A program made the translations under genes and the position numbers. Positions 1 to 7,680 of a DNA stretch of 64,000 nucleotides are shown piece after piece. The stretch is from JASEJA01 sp038872535 (lineage in GTDB: Archaea; Thermoproteota; Bathyarchaeia; Bathyarchaeales; Bathycorpusculaceae): the NCBI GenBank assembly GCA_038872535.1, contig JAVZJY010000004.1:27987-91986 (forward strand), read 5' to 3'. The notes beneath the pieces are model-generated. The model saw only the letters and a program-made list of their open reading frames with translations. It was not told the DNA's origin and did not search any database. Position 1 is the first letter of the stretch. The number at the start of each line of letters is the position of its first letter.

Positions 1-279
1 ATAAATTATTGACACATACTTTAAACCATGCACGAGTGGCGGAACTAAACCCTTATCTTCCTTAGGCTGTACGCCCTCAATGCCCAATATAACATGCGTT
101 GATGGACTTGTAAAATCCAAGTCAAAGAGACCGACGCTGTAACCCTTTTTCGCTAATGTTAATGCGAGGGTAGATGCCACTAAGCTTTTGCCAACTCCAC
201 CCTTACCGCTTGAAACGGCTATTATATTACGAATTTCCTTAATCCTCTCGTTTATTATGCTTATTCTCGGGTCAGTCAT
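1..279 (-). CDS. MinD/Mrp-type P-loop ATPase, probable ATPase-type HypB (5' part, cut by left edge)
   Basis: The first 93 residues of a SIMIBI-class ATPase are visible; the gene runs off the left edge. A deviant Walker A motif (GKGGVGKS, residues 25-32, with the signature lysine K26) is followed by the LFDLDF strand (51-56) typical of MinD/Mrp/NBP35 proteins. The ATG lies one base after the stop of hypA, so the two are translationally linked. In Thermococcus a MinD-type ATPase partnered with HypA replaces the usual GTPase HypB in loading nickel into [NiFe]-hydrogenase. That role fits the two hydrogenases in this window. An Mrp-type Fe-S carrier is the alternative, because the C-terminal region that would separate them is missing. 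Confidence 0.8.
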   Translation of the reverse strand, partial: MTDPRISIINERIKEIRNIIAVSSGKGGVGKSLVASTLALTLAKKGYSVGLFDLDFTSPSTHVILGIEGVQPKEDKGLVPPLVHGLKYVSIIY

Positions 280-280
280 G

Positions 281-679
281 CTATTTCAGTCCTTTAACGC
301 TTTCAAGCCAGATTCCACGTCCCTCTAGTATCTCGAAGTCTGGGCTTCCACATTTTGGACATCTAATGTATGTGTGAGCGATTTCTGGGACGAAATGGAT
401 GGCTTCTGCTGTTTTTTCATCCAAGTTTTCTTTGCTAAAGAACCATTGGTTTCCGCAGACTCTGCATTTCAACTTTGCCTTCATAGTTTCTATCAGAAAC
501 TTTGCCTTTTGGAGCCTACCAGACTTTAACTGTGAAAGGGCGAAGTCTAAAATGTCAGATTCAACTTGTTGCAGTTCGCCAACCTTTATTTTCACTTCTG
601 TAACTTCATTTAATCCTTCCTTTTCTGCTATTTGCGATGCCGTTGTGATGATTGCTTCTGCCAAAGCCCATTCATGCAT
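281..679 (-). CDS. hypA: hydrogenase nickel-insertion protein HypA
   Basis: HypA delivers Ni to apo-[NiFe]-hydrogenase large subunits. I place the start at the ATG giving MHEW, since the N-terminal amine and His2 bind nickel and the MHE(W/x) start is invariant in the family; an upstream in-frame start would add two residues. The zinc site is visible as CRVC (residues 72-75) and CPKC (107-110), separated by a roughly 30-residue insertion as in archaeal HypA proteins. Length is 132 aa. It sits between a DUF166 gene (25 bp upstream) and the MinD-type ATPase (immediately downstream), forming a maturation operon. Its clients are presumably the two MvhA large subunits at 35.9 and 53.1 kb. Confidence 0.95.
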   Translation of the reverse strand: MHEWALAEAIITTASQIAEKEGLNEVTEVKIKVGELQQVESDILDFALSQLKSGRLQKAKFLIETMKAKLKCRVCGNQWFFSKENLDEKTAEAIHFVPEIAHTYIRCPKCGSPDFEILEGRGIWLESVKGLK

Positions 680-704
680 AAGCAAGCCTTCTCAAAGCCA
701 TAAT

Positions 705-1502
705 TTAAGTTATCCGTTTCAAGGCTTTTTCCACTTCTTCCCGTATTATGTAGCCGCCCATGTGAAGTATGGGTTCTCTGGTTTCTGGATCTACGTTCAT
801 TGTTGCTGTGCATGGGTAACTGTGGTGGGCTTTTGCTATGGCATCGTAAAGAATTTCCTTTTTCACTTCCACTCCTACAAGCTTCTTTGCTATGTACCAT
901 GTGGAACCGCAGGGAGCACTTCGCCTAACAATCGCAGACTCTATGACTTCTTGTTTACCTCTTTTCGCAATTGTTATCTCCAAGGAAGGTCTTCCAACTT
1001 TCATTTCGTCTATAAAGTTTGAAATTGTAGACTTGTCATCTGATGGTTCTAAGGAGCAGAATGGTTTCGGAAAAGCGTTTTCCAATCCAAATTCAAAGCA
1101 TTTTTCTTCAACTTGCTTTCTTAAGCCAAAAGGAACTTCATTAAAATCTTCTATGGGCACAATCAACCCTTTAATTCCAGCTTTTTTTATGTGTTTTGGT
1201 AGTTCCAAAAGCAAGTCTTTGTGTAGTCCAGAGGCTACACACAAATCAGCATTTGGAATTTTCTTCGGCATATGCTCCTCTGGATTATCTATAAAAGCAG
1301 GAAGTTCCGTGGGATTTGGAAGCTGCATTGCAGCCCTAATGTTGCGGACGAAGCTGTAAACGTTATATTTGCATGAATCGCAGTATAGCCCGCATGATTT
1401 GCAGAAGCTTGGGTCGTTTATCAAGTTTCTTATTACTCGTTCTGCAAATTCTCCACTGTAAATGAAGATTAGCTGCAAAGTTTCTTTGTTTGTCAAGTTC
1501 AA
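705..1502 (-). CDS. DUF166 family protein
   Basis: This 265-aa protein matches the archaeal DUF166 family. It has a Cys-rich N-terminal segment (CKSCGLYCDSC, around residues 34-44) and a C-terminal block with RRSAPCGSTWY and HHSYPCTATM, which are conserved in the family. Members have been listed as possible unusual thymidylate synthases, but I know of no firm function. The clustered cysteines suggest an Fe-S or metal site. The start is TTG, three bases after the disulfide oxidoreductase stop, and hypA follows 25 bp downstream. Its place in the hydrogenase-maturation operon is an observation; a role in metal or Fe-S assembly would be inference. Confidence 0.7.
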   Translation of the reverse strand: MNLTNKETLQLIFIYSGEFAERVIRNLINDPSFCKSCGLYCDSCKYNVYSFVRNIRAAMQLPNPTELPAFIDNPEEHMPKKIPNADLCVASGLHKDLLLELPKHIKKAGIKGLIVPIEDFNEVPFGLRKQVEEKCFEFGLENAFPKPFCSLEPSDDKSTISNFIDEMKVGRPSLEITIAKRGKQEVIESAIVRRSAPCGSTWYIAKKLVGVEVKKEILYDAIAKAHHSYPCTATMNVDPETREPILHMGGYIIREEVEKALKRIT

Positions 1503-1505
1503 AAC

Positions 1506-2150
1506 CTAGGTGGCGGCAAGCAGTACATGTTCCAAGAATAGGTCTTCTGGGAAGGCTCCGACAAATTCTACCTTCTCATTTATAACAGTCTTGGGGGTTC
1601 CCATAACTGCATATTTTAGGGCTAAATGGGGAAATTCGCTTATATCAACCACATCCGCCCTTATCAAATCATTTTCTATGGCGAACTTTTGGGCTGTGCT
1701 TGCAACCATTGGGCAGTATGGGCATGTTAAGGTTACAAATACTTGGATGTGAACTGGAGTTTTAACTTCTTTAAGCTTGTTCTTTGTTTCTTCCGAAAGG
1801 TCTGTTCTTCCCCTTGAAACGTTTATTATGCTTTCTAGAAGGGTTTGAAACTCATAGCCATAGGGCAGTCCATAAAATCTTATGCCATAATCCTTCTCGC
1901 CCATAATGACTAAGGCTGGAACCTTGTCAACGCCATATTCTTCAGCCTTCTCAGCATTTGCGAGGAAATCGTAAATTTCAACCCTAATCTTATCATTTAG
2001 GGCTGCCAACTCGTTGATTAACTGTCTTGTTTGCGCACAAAATTGGCATTCAACCTCTTGAGTGAACATGACAATTTTCACTGGATTCTCCATTTTCTCC
2101 ATAAGTTCGTTTTTAATATGTTCCTTATGTTCTTCAGGTATTAAACTCAC
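1506..2150 (-). CDS. protein disulfide oxidoreductase (two-Trx-fold glutaredoxin-like, PDO)
   Basis: A 214-aa protein with two thioredoxin folds in tandem, each with its own redox motif: CQFC (residues 35-38) and CPYC (143-146). This is the architecture of archaeal and thermophile PDO proteins, which form, reduce and isomerise cytoplasmic disulfides and take electrons from thioredoxin reductase; a reductase gene lies at 62.2 kb. A cis-proline follows each domain (KVPAL, GTPKT). Translation probably starts at GTG with a GGTGA site about 7 bp upstream. It is the second gene of the minus-strand operon headed by the Lrp regulator, 20 bp behind it. Confidence 0.9.
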   Translation of the reverse strand: MSLIPEEHKEHIKNELMEKMENPVKIVMFTQEVECQFCAQTRQLINELAALNDKIRVEIYDFLANAEKAEEYGVDKVPALVIMGEKDYGIRFYGLPYGYEFQTLLESIINVSRGRTDLSEETKNKLKEVKTPVHIQVFVTLTCPYCPMVASTAQKFAIENDLIRADVVDISEFPHLALKYAVMGTPKTVINEKVEFVGAFPEDLFLEHVLLAAT

Positions 2151-2170
2151 TTGGGCTCACCATTCCTTTA

Positions 2171-2605
2171 TTATTCTTTCAACTTTTCTAAAATTATTGC
2201 TGGACAAATCCTTTTTACTCCTTCAATAGTTCCAATTTTCTCTGATATAAGTTTTGTAAGTTCCCTTCCGTCTCTTGTCCAAATTTCCGTCATTATCATG
2301 TGGTCTCCAGTAGATGTAGCAACACATTTAATTTCTGGAAATTCACAAAGTTTTTGGGCTACTTCTAAAAGTTTCGTTGGGTCGGTTTCTAATCCAACTA
2401 TGGCAATGGTGTTTATTCCCAGTTTTCTTGGGTCAACTTCAACTGTGAACCTTTTTATTATCCCTTCCCTCTGCATGGCTGAAACGCGTTTTCTAACAGT
2501 TGACTCGTTTATTTTCAGTTTTTCAGCTATTTCCGTGAAGGATTTTCGCCCATCTTCTTCTAGCATTTGAAGGATTTTTGCATCAATTCTATCTAATGCT
2601 GACAT
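2171..2605 (-). CDS. Lrp/AsnC family transcriptional regulator
   Basis: A 144-aa regulator of normal family length. The N-terminal winged helix-turn-helix covers residues 5-55 (DRIDAKIL, then the recognition region NESTVRKRV), followed by a C-terminal RAM/ligand-binding domain with the typical VGLETDP and TGDHMIMTEIW strands. It is divergent from the peroxiredoxin gene and heads the PDO-DUF166-hypA operon. The 106-bp divergent intergenic region contains three copies of a TTTTATC-type box around the peroxiredoxin TATA element, so it probably controls itself and the peroxide-defence genes. The effector is unknown. Confidence 0.92.
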   Translation of the reverse strand: MSALDRIDAKILQMLEEDGRKSFTEIAEKLKINESTVRKRVSAMQREGIIKRFTVEVDPRKLGINTIAIVGLETDPTKLLEVAQKLCEFPEIKCVATSTGDHMIMTEIWTRDGRELTKLISEKIGTIEGVKRICPAIILEKLKE

Positions 2606-2631
2606 ACGTTTTCGTTCCTTTTTCCGTATTA

Positions 2632-2690
2632 TTTTATCTGAATTTCGTCTATTTTTATCCGAAAAATATATAAAACAGTCTGAGATAAAA
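2632..2690. promoter_or_regulatory. Divergent operator region: three TTTTATCYSA boxes around the peroxiredoxin TATA
   Basis: TTTTATCTGA occurs at 2632-2641 and TTTTATCCGA at 2653-2662 on the plus strand, and the inverted copy TCTGAGATAAAA at 2679-2690. The TATA-like AAATATATAAAA (2664-2675) lies between the second and third copies. The spacing between the two direct copies is 21 bp, about two helical turns. This arrangement is typical of a regulator-bound archaeal promoter; the adjacent Lrp protein is the obvious candidate, by inference. Confidence 0.5.
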
Positions 2691-2726
2691 GTTTTTTGTT
2701 CCTAAAAACGGATGGAGGTTGATGAA

Positions 2727-3368
2727 ATGGAAGAAAAAAGACCTTTATTGAGACTCGGTGAACCAGTTCCAGATTTTGAAGCTGTAACTACACATGGAAA
2801 GATTAGGCTTTCAGATTTTAAGGGAAAATGGGTTATTCTATTTTCTCATCCAGCAGATTTCACGCCTGTTTGCACTACGGAATTTGTTGCCTTTGCAAAA
2901 ATTCACGATGAACTTGTGAAACGAAACGTTCAACTAATCGGTTTAAGTATAGACAGCGTTTACTCTCACATAGCATGGGTTAGACGGATAAAAGAAAAGT
3001 TAGGCGTGGAAATTCCATTTCCAGTAATAGCCGACTTAGACATGAAAGTTGCCACAATTTTCGGCATGATCCATCCAGGCATGAGCGCCACCTCTGCCGT
3101 GCGTGCCGTGTTTTTCATAGACCCAGAAATGACGCTGAGAGCTATGATATACTACCCATTAAACGTTGGAAGAAACATGGATGAAATTTTAAGAGTTGTC
3201 GACGCTTTACAAACAGCCGACAAATATAAAGTTGCCTTGCCAGCCAATTGGCGTCAAGGTGACGCAGTTATTGTTCCACCACCTCTCACGCAAGATGGAG
3301 CTGAAAAGCGTTTGCAGGAAGGCTATGAATGTGTGGACTGGTTCCTATGCAAAAAGAAACTCCCATAA
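2727..3368 (+). CDS. archaeal 1-Cys/atypical 2-Cys peroxiredoxin (Prx6 type)
   Basis: This enzyme reduces H2O2 and organic peroxides using thiol donors. The peroxidatic cysteine is C49 in FTPVCTT, and two C-terminal cysteines, C202 and C208 (ECVDWFLC), match the resolving pair of the Aeropyrum/Pyrococcus thiol peroxidases. That C-terminal arm identifies the archaeal decameric type. I chose the ATG at 2727 rather than 2712 because GGAGG (2714-2718) then lies 8 bp upstream. Length is 213 aa. An OsmC gene follows 36 bp later. A TATA element at about 2664-2675 gives a leader of roughly 30 nt. Confidence 0.93.
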   Translation: MEEKRPLLRLGEPVPDFEAVTTHGKIRLSDFKGKWVILFSHPADFTPVCTTEFVAFAKIHDELVKRNVQLIGLSIDSVYSHIAWVRRIKEKLGVEIPFPVIADLDMKVATIFGMIHPGMSATSAVRAVFFIDPEMTLRAMIYYPLNVGRNMDEILRVVDALQTADKYKVALPANWRQGDAVIVPPPLTQDGAEKRLQEGYECVDWFLCKKKLP

Positions 3369-3404
3369 ATTCCCTTATTTTTATAGTTTAAAGGAGGTGA
3401 AAAT

Positions 3405-3821
3405 TTGGCACAAAAACTTCATGCCAATGCAAAGTTGGTTAAGGAGTTGAGAATAGCCGTTGATGATGGTAGGGCCCACAGCATATGTCTTGACCTTCCA
3501 CCAGAACTCGGCTCAGACATGGGACCCACAGCTTTGGAATGCGCTGTAATGAGTTATGCTGGATGCTTTGCGACAATTTTCGCTTTAACAGCCAAAAAAA
3601 TGCGTGTCCCATTAAAGGATTTAGACGTTAAACTGGAAGCAGTAAAATCAGACGAAACTGGCACAATAACCGAAGCTAACTTCGACATTTATGTTAAAGC
3701 TGAAGCTTCAGAGGATAGGATTCAAAGAATCTTTAAACTAACATTAGAAAATTGTCCAGTTGGAAAACTTTTCGAAAAAGCAGGAGTCAAAACAAACTAC
3801 AAAATGAAAACCATGCCATAA
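3405..3821 (+). CDS. OsmC family protein
   Basis: A 138-aa OsmC-fold protein with the two conserved catalytic cysteines, C54 (AGCFA) and C117 (ENCPVG). OsmC/Ohr proteins reduce organic hydroperoxides with dithiol cofactors; other family members have unknown substrates. The start is TTG at 3405, with a strong GGAGGTGA (3393-3400) 4 bp upstream. It is very likely co-transcribed with the peroxiredoxin gene, giving a two-gene peroxide-defence operon divergent from the Lrp gene. The convergent neighbour nrdJ ends 25 bp downstream. Confidence 0.88.
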   Translation: MAQKLHANAKLVKELRIAVDDGRAHSICLDLPPELGSDMGPTALECAVMSYAGCFATIFALTAKKMRVPLKDLDVKLEAVKSDETGTITEANFDIYVKAEASEDRIQRIFKLTLENCPVGKLFEKAGVKTNYKMKTMP

Positions 3822-3845
3822 GCTAAACCGTTTATTTGAGTTGGT

Positions 3846-5939
3846 TTAGCCTGGGAATGGGCATGTTTTTGTTGGGCAGCCGCCAGCATATTCAGATTCA
3901 GCCGTGACAAATTGCCTCTCTTTAGTTTTTATTTCTCCTATGTATAGGACTTGTTCTGGTTTGCTTCCATATCTGAAAACGGTTACGCCCTTACATTTTA
4001 GCTTCCAAGCAAGCTCATAAACCATTCTCACATCGTCTGCTGTGGCTTCTGTTGGCATATTGACGGTTTTTGAAACAGCATTATCTGTATACTTTTGGAA
4101 GGCGGCTTGCATCCGCACATGCCATTCAGGCTTAATGTCTAAGGCTGTAACGAAAATCTTCTTAACGTCTTCTGGAACTTCATCAATTTTTTGAACAGAA
4201 CCAGTTTTGGCAATTTCCTCCAGAAGTTTGGCGCTGTAAAATCCCCTTTCCTTTGCCGTCATCTCAAACAATGGGTTGGTTTCGAAAAGTCTTGTTCCGC
4301 CTAAAACGTTTCTTATGAATGAAATGGCGAATATTGGCTCAATCCCTGAAGAGCAGCCGGCTATTATGCTTATGCTTCCCGTCGGCGCTATCGTTGTTAC
4401 GGTAGCATTTCGCATAGCCTTATACTTGTCTTTCCAAATGCTTTCTTCAAAGTTTGGAAATGAACCTCGCTCCTCGCCTGTTTCCATAGATTTCTTGTGA
4501 GCTTCTTCATCAATGAATTTCATGAGTTTTTCAGCAAGAGCTAAAGCCTCTTCAGAGTCGTAGCGAATTCCAAGTTTTATGAGCATGTCTGCAAATCCCA
4601 TAACGCCTAAGCCTATTTTCCTATTTGCTCTGGTTATGGCTTCTATTTCTTTTAGAGGATACTTGTTAGCGTCAATAACATTGTCAAGAAAATGAACAGC
4701 ATTCCTAACTGTTTCCTTCAATTTTTCCCAATTTATTTTTCCATTTTCAACCATTCTTGAAAGATTTATTGAACCTAAATTACAAGACTCGTAAGGCAAA
4801 AGCGGCTGTTCACCGCATGGGTTGGTTGCCTCTATCCTTCCAACCGCTGGCGTCGGATTATGCCTATTAATCTCATCTATGAAGATAACGCCTGGGTCGC
4901 CACTCATCCAAGCAGATTTTACAATTAAATTCCAAACATTTTGGGCTTTAAGCTTTCTCACCTTTTCCTTGTTTCTCGGGTTTATTAGCCAATATTCGCC
5001 ATTTTCTTCTACGGTTTTCATGAAATCGTCTGTCACAGCGACGGAGATGTTAAAGTTTGAAAGGAAGCCTGGCTTTTGCTTTGAGGTTATGAATTCAAGG
5101 ATGTCTGGGTGATCAGCTCTTAAAATTCCCATCATGGCGCCTCTTCTTTTCCCACCAGCCTTTATCACTTCTGTTGCCGTGTCAAAAACACGCATGAAAC
5201 TTACTGGACCTGAGGCTACGCCTTTTGTTGATCTTACAATGTCCCCGTTTGGTCTCAATTTTGAAAAGTCGAAGCCTACGCCTCCTCCGCTTTTTTCGAT
5301 TAAAGCCATGTTTTTCACGGCTGAAAAAATGCTTTCTAAAGAATCTTCAACTGGCAAAACAAAGCATGCGGATAATTGACCGAGCTCTGTTCCTGCGTTA
5401 AAGAGGGTTGGCGAGTTTGGAATAAATTCAAGCCTCGTCATCATGTCATAAAAAATCTTTTCGCTTTCTTTTGGTTCTTCGCCATATAATTTGTCAATGT
5501 TTGCTATGGCTTTGGCTATTCTTTCAAACATTTTGGCTGGAGTTTCTATAATTCTTTCTGTCTCGTCTTTTAAGAGGTATCTTCTATTCAAAACTTCTAG
5601 GGCGTTAACTGTTAGTTTTGGTTCTACAATTCCAAGTTTTTCTCTTAACTTTCTTATTTCATCTTTCTTTTTTCTATAACTCTCATATTCTTCTGCAACT
5701 TTTTCGTAACCATTTTTCTTCAAAACTTCAATGACGATGTCTTGGGCATCTTCAACTGAGGGAATTTTTTCCCTAAATCTTTCATCAAGAAGTTTGACAA
5801 CTTCCTTTGTTAATGTTTCCGCCTTTTCTCCATTTCCGAGTTCAACGGCGATGAATGCCTTATGAATTGCATCCTTAATTTTAGCAGAATCGAAATCAAC
5901 GATTTTTCCGTCTCTTTTCCTTATTTTTGTAACAGACAT
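3846..5939 (-). CDS. nrdJ: adenosylcobalamin-dependent ribonucleotide reductase (class II)
   Basis: It reduces ribonucleotides to deoxyribonucleotides with adenosylcobalamin as radical source. The N-terminal ATP-cone begins at SVTKIRKRDG (residues 2-11). The catalytic barrel carries NPCGEQPLLPYESCNLGS with the active-site cysteine and NLGSINL. The tail ends GGCPTKTCPFPG, whose CxxxxC pair would re-reduce the active-site disulfide. Length is 697 aa, within the class II range. I start at the ATG at 5939 because the extra 21 upstream codons overlap its TATA-like region (about 5965-5980) and contain no family sequence. The gene is single and convergent with osmC. B12 dependence agrees with the methylmalonyl-CoA mutase at 18.8 kb. 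Confidence 0.93.
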   Translation of the reverse strand: MSVTKIRKRDGKIVDFDSAKIKDAIHKAFIAVELGNGEKAETLTKEVVKLLDERFREKIPSVEDAQDIVIEVLKKNGYEKVAEEYESYRKKKDEIRKLREKLGIVEPKLTVNALEVLNRRYLLKDETERIIETPAKMFERIAKAIANIDKLYGEEPKESEKIFYDMMTRLEFIPNSPTLFNAGTELGQLSACFVLPVEDSLESIFSAVKNMALIEKSGGGVGFDFSKLRPNGDIVRSTKGVASGPVSFMRVFDTATEVIKAGGKRRGAMMGILRADHPDILEFITSKQKPGFLSNFNISVAVTDDFMKTVEENGEYWLINPRNKEKVRKLKAQNVWNLIVKSAWMSGDPGVIFIDEINRHNPTPAVGRIEATNPCGEQPLLPYESCNLGSINLSRMVENGKINWEKLKETVRNAVHFLDNVIDANKYPLKEIEAITRANRKIGLGVMGFADMLIKLGIRYDSEEALALAEKLMKFIDEEAHKKSMETGEERGSFPNFEESIWKDKYKAMRNATVTTIAPTGSISIIAGCSSGIEPIFAISFIRNVLGGTRLFETNPLFEMTAKERGFYSAKLLEEIAKTGSVQKIDEVPEDVKKIFVTALDIKPEWHVRMQAAFQKYTDNAVSKTVNMPTEATADDVRMVYELAWKLKCKGVTVFRYGSKPEQVLYIGEIKTKERQFVTAESEYAGGCPTKTCPFPG

Positions 5940-6001
5940 GAAAGATGACCATTTCAAAAATAAACAATTTAAATATAAAAGGTTTGAAATATCGGCGTCC
6001 A

Positions 6002-6163
6002 TTATTCCTTTTTTACAAATTGGCTTTTAGGTGCATTACAAACTGGACAAACCCAGTCCTCTGGTAAAGCCTCGAAGGGTGTTCCAGGTTTTATATCATG
6101 TTCTGAGTCGCCTATCTCTGGATCGTATATGTAACCGCAAACTGTGCATTCCCACTTATCCAT
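6002..6163 (-). CDS. rubredoxin
   Basis: A 53-aa mononuclear iron electron carrier. Both knuckles are present: CTVCGY (residues 6-11) and CPVCNA (39-44), with the aromatic core residues W4, Y11, Y13 and W37. The ATG at 6163 is the only plausible start, giving the canonical MDKWECTVCGYIYDP. It is divergent from superoxide dismutase, with 91 bp between the start codons. In anaerobic archaea rubredoxin passes electrons to superoxide reductase, rubrerythrin or flavodiiron proteins; which partner is used here is unknown. Confidence 0.95.
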   Translation of the reverse strand: MDKWECTVCGYIYDPEIGDSEHDIKPGTPFEALPEDWVCPVCNAPKSQFVKKE

Positions 6164-6205
6164 TTTATTTCACCACTTTAATTTCTGATATGAAACGATG
6201 AGGGT

Positions 6206-6216
6206 AAAATATAAAG
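6206..6216 (+). promoter_or_regulatory. TATA box of superoxide dismutase
   Basis: AAAATATAAAG preceded by a purine-rich AGGG (BRE-like) lies 39-49 bp upstream of the preferred sod start. An archaeal transcript would begin about 25 bp downstream, near 6240, leaving a short leader that holds the AAGGTG ribosome site. Confidence 0.5.
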
Positions 6217-6254
6217 CTTCTATAAACCTTAATAGAAAGTGAAAGGTGTGGAAA

Positions 6255-6869
6255 TTGGAGAAAACAAAATTTTACGTTTTACCACCATTGCCCTATGATT
6301 ATAAGAATTTAGTGCCATACATGTCTGAGGAGCAATTAAAACTACACCACAGTAAACATCATCAAGCCTACGTTAACGGCGCCAACGCAATCCTTCAAAG
6401 GCTGGATAAGGCGAGAAAGGAAAACGCAGAAATAGACATCAAATCAACCCTAAAAGAACTCTCATTCAATATAGGAGGACACTTGCTACATTCAATTTTC
6501 TGGGGCAATTTGACGCCTCCTGGCAAGGGAGGCGGAAAACCCGGCGGAGTTTTGGGAGACTCCTTAGATAAGGAGTTTGGAAGTTTTGAAAGGTTCAAGA
6601 AAGAGTTCTCACAAGCCGCTGTCAGCGTGGAAGGTTCTGGATGGGCAGCCTTAACCCTTTGCAAGCAAACGGGTAGACCAATAATAATGCAGATAGAAAA
6701 GCATAATGCCAACGTTTATCCAATGTTTAAAATTCTCATGGTTGTGGACGTTTTTGAACACGCCTATTATATCGATTACAAAAACGACAGAGCCAAGTTT
6801 GTCGAAGCCTTCTGGAACATTGTCAACTGGGAAGAAGTGAACAAGAGGTTAGAAGAAGCGCTAAAATAA
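6255..6869 (+). CDS. sod: superoxide dismutase (Fe/Mn family)
   Basis: It converts superoxide to O2 and H2O2. The N-terminal helical hairpin carries LHHSKHHQAYV (first metal His at residue 31), then GGHLLHSIFW (second His at 79), and the C-terminal domain has VVDVFEHAYY with the Asp and His ligands. GSGWAAL and the QIEKHNAN region are also family features. The metal cannot be decided from sequence alone. I favour the TTG at 6255, because AAGGTG (6243-6248) is correctly spaced; GTG at 6246 would add three residues. Length is 204 aa. It is monocistronic and divergent from rubredoxin. Confidence 0.93.
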   Translation: MEKTKFYVLPPLPYDYKNLVPYMSEEQLKLHHSKHHQAYVNGANAILQRLDKARKENAEIDIKSTLKELSFNIGGHLLHSIFWGNLTPPGKGGGKPGGVLGDSLDKEFGSFERFKKEFSQAAVSVEGSGWAALTLCKQTGRPIIMQIEKHNANVYPMFKILMVVDVFEHAYYIDYKNDRAKFVEAFWNIVNWEEVNKRLEEALK

Positions 6870-6957
6870 AGGTCTCTAAGCCCAAGTAAAGCTTTGGCAT
6901 TAAGCAGTCGGCAGTATCAATGTTGAAAAAGAGAGAGTAAATTGAGTGCCACTATTT

Positions 6958-7272
6958 TTATGGTGGAGTAATTTTTATGGCTTGTGCTGGACATGAAGTT
7001 TCACATGCAAGACATTGTATGCAGTCTTTTTCTCTTGCTGGGTCAGACTTCTTTTCAGAGGATGGATGTCCAGGGGCATCCGCCCACTCAAAAACGCTGA
7101 CAGGGCAAACTTCTATGCAGACGCCGTCTCCTGTGCATATGTCCCAGTCAACCGCCACGTTTGTTCCATGAATGCCAAGCTTGGTTGGTGGTTCCACGGG
7201 TCCCCATACGTTGTGGCCTTGATGTTGACCAGCAACTTTTCGGTTTTTTTGGAAATCTGGGTCTATTGGCAA
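6958..7272 (-). CDS. zinc-containing 7Fe ferredoxin
   Basis: A low-potential dicluster ferredoxin of the Sulfolobus/Thermoplasma type. The N-terminal extension has three histidines (H17, H20, H35) and D77 that match the known zinc ligands. Cluster I reads CTGDGVCIEVCP, with Asp49 in place of the second cysteine, so a [3Fe-4S] cluster is expected. Cluster II is CIQCLACETSCP (84-95). With the TTG start at 7272 the protein begins MPIDPDF, colinear with the Sulfolobus protein; a GTG at 7281 would add three residues. In archaea this ferredoxin is the electron acceptor of 2-oxoacid and aldehyde oxidoreductases, such as the AOR at 29.4 kb. Length is 104 aa. Confidence 0.92.
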   Translation of the reverse strand: MPIDPDFQKNRKVAGQHQGHNVWGPVEPPTKLGIHGTNVAVDWDICTGDGVCIEVCPVSVFEWADAPGHPSSEKKSDPAREKDCIQCLACETSCPAQAIKITPP

Positions 7273-7395
7273 ATATTTCACCTACTCATAGGTTGAAGGG
7301 TGAAAATATTAGCTTTTCTAATTTTGTAGCCTAAACTTTTCATATGGCAAATAATTATATTGTTCACCAAACCTAAAGGAATGTGAGTTGAGAAG

Positions 7396-7680
7396 ATGAA
7401 TTTAGTTAAGGTTCAAGGTAAAAACAAGAGGCATAAGGTTTTGGTTTACGCATTAAGCACATGTGCTTGGTGTAAATTGACAAAACAGTTTTTGAAAGAC
7501 AATGGAATTGAATATGAGTATGTAGATGTAGACCTCAGCACCGACGAAGATAAAGAAAAAATCCGAAAGGACATTCTTGAAAGAAAGGGAGACCTCAGCT
7601 ATCCAGCAATAATAATAGATGACAAGATTTTGATTAATGGTTTCCGCAAAGACAAACTAAAGGAGATTTTAGAAATTTGA
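7396..7680 (+). CDS. glutaredoxin-like redoxin
   Basis: A 94-aa thioredoxin-fold protein with a CAWC active site (C23, C26) preceded by VYALST. The cis-Pro strand SYPAIIIDD and the C-terminal GFRKDKLKEIL helix follow glutaredoxin/NrdH geometry. The gene overlaps the start of the ferredoxin-thioredoxin reductase gene by 4 bp, so this is probably the redoxin reduced by that enzyme. A TATA-like AAATAATTATATTG lies about 35-45 bp upstream. It would give ferredoxin-driven thiol reduction; which final targets it serves is unknown. Confidence 0.88.
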   Translation: MNLVKVQGKNKRHKVLVYALSTCAWCKLTKQFLKDNGIEYEYVDVDLSTDEDKEKIRKDILERKGDLSYPAIIIDDKILINGFRKDKLKEILEI

